Below are positions 16,238 through 21,421 of a DNA stretch of 21,421 nt, piece by piece. The stretch's first letter is position 1. Every line of letters begins with the position of its first letter. Source of the DNA: RGIG1959 sp045637645 (GTDB lineage: Bacteria > Bacillota > Clostridia > Oscillospirales > Acutalibacteraceae); NCBI GenBank assembly GCA_045637645.1, contig JAZTZV010000063.1, positions 1 through 21,421 of the forward strand, given 5' to 3'. The notes beneath the pieces were generated by a model, which saw only the letters and a list, made by a program, of their open reading frames with translations, was not told the DNA's origin and did no database searches. The position numbers were made by a program, and so were the translations under genes.

Positions 16238-17158
16238 ATGCTCGTACGATCGATGGCGGATTTGATCGGCAACACACCGCTTTTGAAAGCACAAGCGATG
16301 ATGCAAACGCAGGAGCTTTGCGCCGATTTGCTGTTAAAACTCGAATGCTTCAACCCTGCGGGGTCGGTCAAAGACCGCGTGGCGTTTCAAATGCTCGCCG
16401 ATGCCGAACGCGACGGTCGCTTGCAAGCGGGTGGCACGGTCGTGGAACCGACCTCGGGCAACACAGGCATCGGTCTTGCCGCGCTGTGCGCCGCCAAGGG
16501 TTATCGCCTCATCATCACGATGCCCGACACCATGTCGGTCGAGCGACAAAAACTGATGACCGCTTACGGCGCGGAACTGATCCTCACCGACGGCAAACGC
16601 GGCATGACGGCGGCAATCGAAAAAGCCGAAGAGATCGCAAGCTCCATCGACGGCGCGATCGTTGCGGGTCAATTTGTCAACCCGTCCAACCCGAAAGCGC
16701 ACGAATTGACGACAGGCCCCGAAATTTGGCGCGACACCGACGGCAAGGTGGATATCTTCGTCGCGGGCGTCGGCACGGGCGGCACCATCACCGGCACGGG
16801 ACGCTATTTGAAAGCGCAAAATGCGTCTGTGCGTGTGGTCGCGGTGGAACCCGCCGATTCGCCTGTGTTGTCGGGCGGCAAAGCGGGCGCCCACGGTTTG
16901 CAAGGCATCGGCGCGGGGTTTGTGCCCGATGTTCTCGACACCGATGTGTATGACGACGTGGTGCGCGTCACCACCGACGAAGCCTATGATGCCGCGCGCT
17001 TGCTCGCCAAAACCGAAGGCTTGCTCGTCGGCATTTCGTCGGGTGCGGCACTTCATGCGGCACTGGCGCTTGCGTCTGATCCGCAAAATGCGGGCAAAAC
17101 CGTCGTGTGTCTCTTGCCCGATACAGGCGACCGTTATTTATCCACAACATTGTTTTAA
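16238..17158 (+). CDS. cysK: Cysteine synthase (O-acetylserine sulfhydrylase A)
   Basis: A PLP enzyme that makes cysteine from O-acetylserine and sulfide. The 306-residue product shows LIGNTPLLK near the start, PLP lysine K45 in NPAGSVKDR, the substrate loop TSGNTG at 72-77, the phosphate-binding GVGTGGTITGTG, GIGAGFVPDVLD, GISSGAA, and the closing PDTGDRYLST. These signatures favour CysK over cystathionine beta-synthase, and there is no regulatory CBS domain. The start at 16238 has AAAGGAG 10 nt upstream. It stands alone, with its own promoter and another promoter beginning 15 nt after its stop. No cysE is present nearby, and no terminator hairpin follows it. Confidence 0.96.
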   Translation: MLVRSMADLIGNTPLLKAQAMMQTQELCADLLLKLECFNPAGSVKDRVAFQMLADAERDGRLQAGGTVVEPTSGNTGIGLAALCAAKGYRLIITMPDTMSVERQKLMTAYGAELILTDGKRGMTAAIEKAEEIASSIDGAIVAGQFVNPSNPKAHELTTGPEIWRDTDGKVDIFVAGVGTGGTITGTGRYLKAQNASVRVVAVEPADSPVLSGGKAGAHGLQGIGAGFVPDVLDTDVYDDVVRVTTDEAYDAARLLAKTEGLLVGISSGAALHAALALASDPQNAGKTVVCLLPDTGDRYLSTTLF

Positions 17159-17173
17159 AAGTTGAAAAAGAGT

Positions 17174-17202
17174 TTGCACTTGGTGGCAAATTATGCTATA
17201 CT
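17174..17202 (+). promoter_or_regulatory. Promoter of the deacetylase-prfC unit
   Basis: TTGCAC at 17174-17179 and TATACT at 17197-17202 have a 17-nt spacer. Transcription would start near 17209, about 27 nt before the deacetylase ATG. The -35 box shares the TTGCA core with those proposed for efp, cysK and the cohesin gene. Confidence 0.8.
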
Positions 17203-17235
17203 GATGCGTGGCTGTGAAAAAATGAGGTGAAAACC

Positions 17236-17919
17236 ATGTGGAACGGAAAAATGAAAGCCCTGACGTTCAGTTATGATGACGGCGTGCAACAGGACAAACG
17301 TCTCATCGAGATTTTCGATCGTTACGGCATGAAAGCGACGTTTAATATCAGCGCCGCTCTGCTTGACGATTCCAAAGGCTGGAACGAATGGCAACGAGGA
17401 CAGCGCGTGACCTATATCGACGCGTCCGAAGCGCCGCAGGTTTACGCCAATCACGAGGTGGCGGTGCATACCTCGCACCACTTGGATCTCACCAAATTGA
17501 CCGACGCGGAACTTGTCGCGGAGATCGACGCTGACAAAGCGGCGCTTGAAGCACTGTTCGGTCGTGATGTTGTCGGCATGGCGTATCCCTACGGTACTTA
17601 CAACGACACCGTTGTCGAAGCGGTCAAGCGCGCGGGCCTGCGCTACGCCCGCACCATTCAACAAGGTGACCTGTCGATTCCCGCCGATCCGTTTCGCTGG
17701 GCGCACACCGCCGCCCACGACCAAAAAGAACGCATCTTCACGCTCGCGGATGAATTTTTGGCGGCGGATCCCGACAAGCCGTTGCTGTTCTCCGTGTGGG
17801 GACACAGCTATTGCTTCGATGTGGACGAAAACTGGGATTTGATTGAAGAATTCTGTGCCAAAATGGCGCACCGTGATGATATTGCCTACGTAACCAATAG
17901 GGAGGCTTTGGGGCTGTAA
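17236..17919 (+). CDS. Polysaccharide deacetylase family protein (NodB fold)
   Basis: A 227-residue NodB-homology protein; enzymes of this class remove N- or O-acetyl groups from sugars, often in cell walls. Motif 1 is TFSYDDG with D14 and D15, motif 2 is HTSHH (H78 and H82, the metal histidines), motif 3 is reduced to MAYPYGTYN without the usual arginine, and WGHSY near residue 190 supplies the late histidine motif. There is no signal peptide or membrane segment, so as read it is cytosolic; substrate is unknown. ATG at 17236 was chosen over GTG at 17227 because AGGTGA at 17225-17230 fits as ribosome binding site. Its stop overlaps the prfC start by one base (TAATG). Confidence 0.88.
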   Translation: MWNGKMKALTFSYDDGVQQDKRLIEIFDRYGMKATFNISAALLDDSKGWNEWQRGQRVTYIDASEAPQVYANHEVAVHTSHHLDLTKLTDAELVAEIDADKAALEALFGRDVVGMAYPYGTYNDTVVEAVKRAGLRYARTIQQGDLSIPADPFRWAHTAAHDQKERIFTLADEFLAADPDKPLLFSVWGHSYCFDVDENWDLIEEFCAKMAHRDDIAYVTNREALGL

Positions 17920-19499
17920 TGGAAAAACAAATCAACAAACGCCGCACATTTGCGATCATTTCGCACCCTGATGCGGGTAAAACGACACTCACCGAAAAAT
18001 TGCTTTTGTACGGAGGCGCGATCCAAAGCGCGGGTATGGTCAAAGGCAAGCGTTCGATGAAGCATGCGGTCTCCGACTGGATGGAAATCGAAAAGCAACG
18101 CGGCATTTCCGTCACCTCCTCGGTGCTTCAATTTGAATACGGCGATCACTGCATCAACATTCTCGACACACCGGGCCACGAAGACTTCTCCGAGGATACA
18201 TACCGCACGTTGATGGCGGCGGACAACGCCGTCATGGTCATCGACGCTTCCAAGGGTGTTGAGAGACAGACTAAAAAGCTGTTTAAAGTCTGCGTCATGC
18301 GCCATATTCCTATTTTTACCTTTATTAATAAGATGGACCGCGAAGCACGCGATCCGTTTGAGCTTCTCGAAGAGATCGAGCAAGTGCTCGGCATCGAGAC
18401 GTACCCCGTCAACTGGCCGCTCGGCTCGGGTCGCGATTTCCGCGGCGTCTATGACCGCGGCAGGGGAGAGCTCCTCGCGTTCACCGCGCAAGGCAACGGC
18501 GCGCACGAGGTCGAAACGACCGCCATCAAGTTGGAAGATTCCGCGCTCGACTCGCTCGTCGGCGAACAAGCGGCGTCGCAACTGCGCGATGACATCGAGC
18601 TTCTCGACGGCGCGGGCAGTGAACTGGACATGGAGCGTGTGCACAAAGGCGAACTGTCGCCCGTGTTCTTCGGCTCGGCGCTGACCAACTTCGGCGTGGA
18701 ACCGTTCTTGCGCGAATTCTTGAAAATGACGACGTCGCCCCTGCCCCGCAAAGCGGACAGCGGCATTGTCGATCCCGTCAAAACGCCGTTCTCGGCGTTC
18801 GTGTTCAAGATCCAAGCGAACATGAACAAAGCGCACCGCGACCGCATCGCGTTCATGCGCATCTGCTCGGGTAAATTCGAAAAGGGCATGGAAGTTGTTC
18901 ACGTTCAAAGCGGCAAGAAGCTCCGCCTGTCGCAACCTCAACAAATGATGGCGTCCGATCGCGAGATCATCGAAGAAGCCTACGCGGGTGATATCATGGG
19001 CGTGTTCGATCCGGGCATGTTCTCGATCGGCGATACACTGTGCGCCCCCGGCAATAAATTCGTGTTTGAAGGCATCCCGACGTTCGAACCCGAAATTTTC
19101 CGCTTGGTGCGTCAAATCGACACCATGAAGCGTAAGCAATTCGTCAAGGGTATGACCCAAATCGCGCAGGAAGGCGCGATCCAAATCTTCCAAGAACCGA
19201 CGAGCGGTATGGAAGAGGTCATTGTCGGCGTGGTCGGCACCCTGCAGTTCGACGTGCTTGAACATCGCCTCAACAACGAATACGGCGTGCAAGTCCGCAT
19301 GGACAGCCTGCCGTATCAGCATGTACGCTGGATCGAGAGTGAGGTCGATGATCCGCGCAAGCTCGACTTGACCTCCGACACGAAGTATGCGCAGGATATG
19401 CGCGGCAGACCGCTTTTGCTGTTCTCCAGCGAGTGGAACATCCGCTGGGCGCAGGATCACAACAAAGATTTGGTGCTTGCCGATTTCGGCCGTTCATAA
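17919..19499 (+). CDS. prfC: Peptide chain release factor 3
   Basis: RF3 is a GTPase that removes RF1 or RF2 from the ribosome after peptide release. The 526-residue length is standard. The G domain contains SHPDAGKT at 15-22, the switch region SMKHAVSDWMEIEKQRGISV, DTPGHEDF at 83-90 and NKMD at 137-140. The Ser-His-Pro P-loop start and the absence of EF-G domains IV and V separate RF3 from EF-G. The C-terminal part has LRLSQPQQMMASDRE and VVGTLQFDVLEHRL, both RF3 signatures. It is coupled to the deacetylase by a TAATG overlap, and an AGGGAGG lies just upstream. A terminator follows 11 nt after the stop. Confidence 0.98.
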   Translation: MEKQINKRRTFAIISHPDAGKTTLTEKLLLYGGAIQSAGMVKGKRSMKHAVSDWMEIEKQRGISVTSSVLQFEYGDHCINILDTPGHEDFSEDTYRTLMAADNAVMVIDASKGVERQTKKLFKVCVMRHIPIFTFINKMDREARDPFELLEEIEQVLGIETYPVNWPLGSGRDFRGVYDRGRGELLAFTAQGNGAHEVETTAIKLEDSALDSLVGEQAASQLRDDIELLDGAGSELDMERVHKGELSPVFFGSALTNFGVEPFLREFLKMTTSPLPRKADSGIVDPVKTPFSAFVFKIQANMNKAHRDRIAFMRICSGKFEKGMEVVHVQSGKKLRLSQPQQMMASDREIIEEAYAGDIMGVFDPGMFSIGDTLCAPGNKFVFEGIPTFEPEIFRLVRQIDTMKRKQFVKGMTQIAQEGAIQIFQEPTSGMEEVIVGVVGTLQFDVLEHRLNNEYGVQVRMDSLPYQHVRWIESEVDDPRKLDLTSDTKYAQDMRGRPLLLFSSEWNIRWAQDHNKDLVLADFGRS

Positions 19500-19510
19500 T
19501 ATGGTTTCTC

Positions 19511-19547
19511 AATCCCGTCGTTCCTTGCGAACGATGGGATTTCCTTT
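19511..19547 (+). terminator. Rho-independent terminator after prfC
   Basis: AATCCCGTCGTTC (19511-19523) pairs with GAACGATGGGATT (19529-19541) over 13 bp, including one G-T pair, with a CTTGC loop. The tail TTCCTTT is an imperfect U-tract. Confidence 0.9.
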
Positions 19548-19585
19548 ATATGCTAAAATTTTTGCGTGCATTTTGCGAAAAGTGC

Positions 19586-19620
19586 TTGCAATTTATAGAA
19601 AGATTGGGTATACTAGTATA
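19586..19620 (+). promoter_or_regulatory. Promoter of the cohesin-protein gene with a palindrome over the -10 box
   Basis: TTGCAA at 19586-19591 and TATACT at 19609-19614 are 17 nt apart. The -10 box is the left half of a perfect 12-bp palindrome, TATACTAGTATA (19609-19620), which could be a repressor operator or chance in AT-rich DNA. The start would fall near 19621, leaving a leader of about 80 nt. Confidence 0.75.
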
Positions 19621-19635
19621 CTGTAGAATAGTATG

Positions 19636-19671
19636 GGTGTGCTCTATACACTTTTTTAAGCAGAGCATACC
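19636..19671 (+). promoter_or_regulatory. Hairpin in the leader of the cohesin-protein gene
   Basis: GGTGTGCTCT (19636-19645) and AGAGCATACC (19662-19671) form a 10-bp stem with one G-T pair and a 16-nt loop containing TTTTTT. It ends 30 nt before the ATG, so it need not cover the ribosome binding site (AGGGGGA). It may stabilise the mRNA or attenuate transcription; no known riboswitch is recognised. Confidence 0.5.
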
Positions 19672-19701
19672 GTGATGAATCATACATAGGGGGATGTTTA
19701 T

Positions 19702-21421
19702 ATGAGGAGTCAAGTGATCCGTAAAGGGGCGGCACTGGCGATGGCCATGGTGATGTTGTTCACCATGCTGTTCACCGTGATGCCTGTTGCGGCATCCGCT
19801 GAAAAACTGGCGGACAACGTGATGAACGCCGCGCCGACAGAGCCGAATGCGGTGTCGCTCATGCCGTCGAATGTGAGCGACTGGACGTTGCAAAACGGCA
19901 CCGCTAACATTGCTATCTCCGCGAATGCGAACGGTGGCTTTGTCTTCACGCCCAACGGCACCGGTTATTGCAACGGCTACTACAAAGGCTTGAATCAAGA
20001 GTTGTCGCTGTTCGGTGAATTGGTGTACGATTTTACCGTCACCACCTCTGCGACGATTCAACTTGAAGTGTCCTATTTCACGACTGCTGACGGCGTTTCC
20101 ACGTTGAAGGGCACCGATTCGTTCAAACTGAATGCGGCTGTTACGGGTAACACGGCGAAGTATGATGCGGCGATGACGGCGGGCACCTACAAGGGCTCTG
20201 TCAGCGGTGAGAAAATTGTCGAGACGTACAATGCATACCGCGCCGAGATGGGACAAACCGTGCACGATATCATGGATAATGGCGTCATCGTCATCACGGG
20301 TGTCAAAGTCTTTGCGGTCGACACTGCGGTGACCGTGCGTGAATTCGCGGTCAAAGAACCCGCTGTCGTGAACGGCGAACTCAACCTGATGCCCACAAAC
20401 GATGCGGCGCAGGCGCTCGGCTTGTCCTATGACGAAAACGGCTGGCTCGTGTTTACGGCGAATGCAGAATCCAAAGTGAATATCCCCGTGGATCTGTATT
20501 ACAACATCAACAACAACCCGTCCTTCTTCTATTCGGTGGAATCGACGGCGGCGTTTGATCTTCGCGTCGGCGGCACGGGTATTGCTACCGGTTATTCGAC
20601 CACCAACAAAAACGATCCCACTCCCGAATCGGAGATGGTGACCTCGAAAGAATCGACACTTAGCGGCGACTGGTCGAAAAACTATTCCGCCGGCAGTGTG
20701 ACCGACAGCGTCAACTTCATCGGTTCGCCCACTTGGCGCGGTATTATTCCGCAAAACGGTGTGTATCGCATCGATTATGTGACCTTGAAGCTCAAATCCG
20801 CGGGTACCATGAAGGTGCGCGGCTTGCGCATGGCTCCTGCTGATTCGGTGGCGAAGGTGGATCCCGTGGCTCTCTCCCTCAACACGGTCAACGCCCGCCC
20901 CGGTGAAGTGGTCTACATGCCCGTCTACCTGCAAAGTGTGCAAGGTGTGGCGAACTTCGATATGAGCATTTCGTATGATCCTGCTGTGCTTACCCCCGTG
21001 CAGCAAGACAATGACGAATATGCGATTTGGGAAACCGACAAACTCGGTAAAAACTACATGACAGCTTCGGCGGTGAACAACAACGCCGTGAAACTGATTT
21101 ACATCGCGACCTCCAACAGCGACGCTTCGGGTGTGCTTGTGAACATTCCGTTCGAAGTGAAACGCAGTGTCCGCGATGTGACGACTGCGCTGAATGTGAC
21201 GATGGGCGACCTTCAGGTCTTCTCCGACATCGCGTCGGATGCCTACGGCGCGTCGAGCCCCGTGGTCTACGTGAACGGCGGTAGCGTGAACGTGTCCGGC
21301 GAACCTGTCCCGACCACGACCACCACCACGACCACGACCACCACCACTACTACCACTACCACTACCACTACTACCACTACTACCACCACTACTACCACTA
21401 CTACCACTACTACCACCACTA
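19702..21421 (+). CDS. Secreted cohesin-domain protein with poly-threonine linker (scaffoldin-like), 3' end outside the window
   Basis: At least 573 residues with no stop before the window end. A signal peptide spans about 1-33 (basic MRSQVIRKG, a hydrophobic Ala/Met/Leu core, cleavage after ASA). Two related modules follow: about 52-226, opening SLMPSN and closing near V212-R213, and about 229-382, opening NLMPTN and closing near V372-R373. Residues about 386-530 look like a cohesin: LNTVNARPGEVVYMPVYL, then NFDMSISYDPAVL and a late LVNIPFEV strand. From residue 538 every codon is Thr, 36 in a row, to the edge. Cohesins bind dockerins in cellulosomes, and poly-Thr linkers are familiar from Ruminococcus. 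AGGGGGA precedes the ATG. Whether more cohesins, a dockerin or a sortase motif follow is unknown. Confidence 0.8.
   Translation, partial: MRSQVIRKGAALAMAMVMLFTMLFTVMPVAASAEKLADNVMNAAPTEPNAVSLMPSNVSDWTLQNGTANIAISANANGGFVFTPNGTGYCNGYYKGLNQELSLFGELVYDFTVTTSATIQLEVSYFTTADGVSTLKGTDSFKLNAAVTGNTAKYDAAMTAGTYKGSVSGEKIVETYNAYRAEMGQTVHDIMDNGVIVITGVKVFAVDTAVTVREFAVKEPAVVNGELNLMPTNDAAQALGLSYDENGWLVFTANAESKVNIPVDLYYNINNNPSFFYSVESTAAFDLRVGGTGIATGYSTTNKNDPTPESEMVTSKESTLSGDWSKNYSAGSVTDSVNFIGSPTWRGIIPQNGVYRIDYVTLKLKSAGTMKVRGLRMAPADSVAKVDPVALSLNTVNARPGEVVYMPVYLQSVQGVANFDMSISYDPAVLTPVQQDNDEYAIWETDKLGKNYMTASAVNNNAVKLIYIATSNSDASGVLVNIPFEVKRSVRDVTTALNVTMGDLQVFSDIASDAYGASSPVVYVNGGSVNVSGEPVPTTTTTTTTTTTTTTTTTTTTTTTTTTTTTTTTTTTT
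21313..21421 (+). repeat. Low-complexity ACN tract encoding poly-threonine
   Basis: The run holds 36 consecutive Thr codons plus one base and continues past the window. The first 11 codons are only ACC and ACG. From 21346 onward they are only ACT and ACC, largely in ACTACTACC-like 9-nt periods. The two halves therefore differ in composition, as expected if the second expanded more recently by slippage. Confidence 0.97.

Noticed and set aside
19546..21006. 486-residue minus-strand frame opposite the cohesin gene
   Set aside because: The plus strand has a signal peptide, promoter, ribosome binding site and domain signatures; the minus frame has none and crosses the promoter and leader.
21313..21421. 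Possible CRISPR-like or tandem non-coding repeat at the window end
   Set aside because: The period is codon-based (ACN), in frame with a coding gene, and there are no spacers.

Overview
The window is a 21.4 kb piece of a bacterial chromosome in which every gene I can support lies on the + strand. Content points to a Gram-positive anaerobe of the Clostridia, probably Oscillospirales/Ruminococcaceae. The reasons are the smc-ftsY order, a split yqeI/nadD/yqeK/rsfS-leuS cluster, the aroQ-pepP-efp order, a CD1247-type acidic protein beside efp, and a secreted cohesin protein with a long poly-threonine linker. The lineage is inferred from gene content and linker style, not from a database search.

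Layout. (1) 1-5826: tail of a probable Elp3-like radical SAM protein, smc, an 81-nt palindromic intergenic element, ftsY, the dITP/XTP pyrophosphatase gene and a YhbY/YqeI RNA-binding protein. (2) 5880-11331: a fused nadD-yqeK gene, an LCP-family membrane protein with a degraded active site, rsfS and leuS, packed with gaps of 2-25 nt. (3) 11359-11672: rpsU (S21) as a free-standing unit with its own promoter and terminator. (4) 11730-14598: yqeG, an endonuclease IV-like TIM barrel protein, aroQ and an M24 aminopeptidase, coupled by ATGA overlaps or a 3-nt gap. (5) 14624-15831: promoter, efp, the Cys/Asp-rich CD1247-type gene and a strong terminator. (6) 15832-16158: a non-coding stretch of hairpin-forming, dispersed-repeat-like sequence. 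(7) 16159-19547: cysK with its own promoter, then a promoter driving a NodB-type deacetylase overlapping prfC, then a terminator. (8) 19586-21421: a promoter with a 12-bp palindrome over its -10 box, a structured leader, and a secreted protein cut by the window end (signal peptide, two related N-terminal modules, cohesin-like domain, poly-Thr linker).

Most of the window is housekeeping: chromosome organisation (SMC), membrane targeting (FtsY), nucleotide-pool cleaning, NAD synthesis, translation and ribosome factors (YhbY, RsfS, LeuRS, S21, EF-P, RF3), shikimate pathway, peptide turnover and cysteine synthesis. The parts that stand out are the cohesin/poly-Thr protein (a possible scaffoldin or other cohesin-bearing surface protein), the LCP homologue lacking the usual arginines, the Cys/Asp-rich protein, the endonuclease IV-like protein with one altered metal position, the NadD-YqeK fusion, and two kinds of palindromic intergenic repeats. 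I found no tRNA or rRNA gene, CRISPR array, transposase or phage gene.
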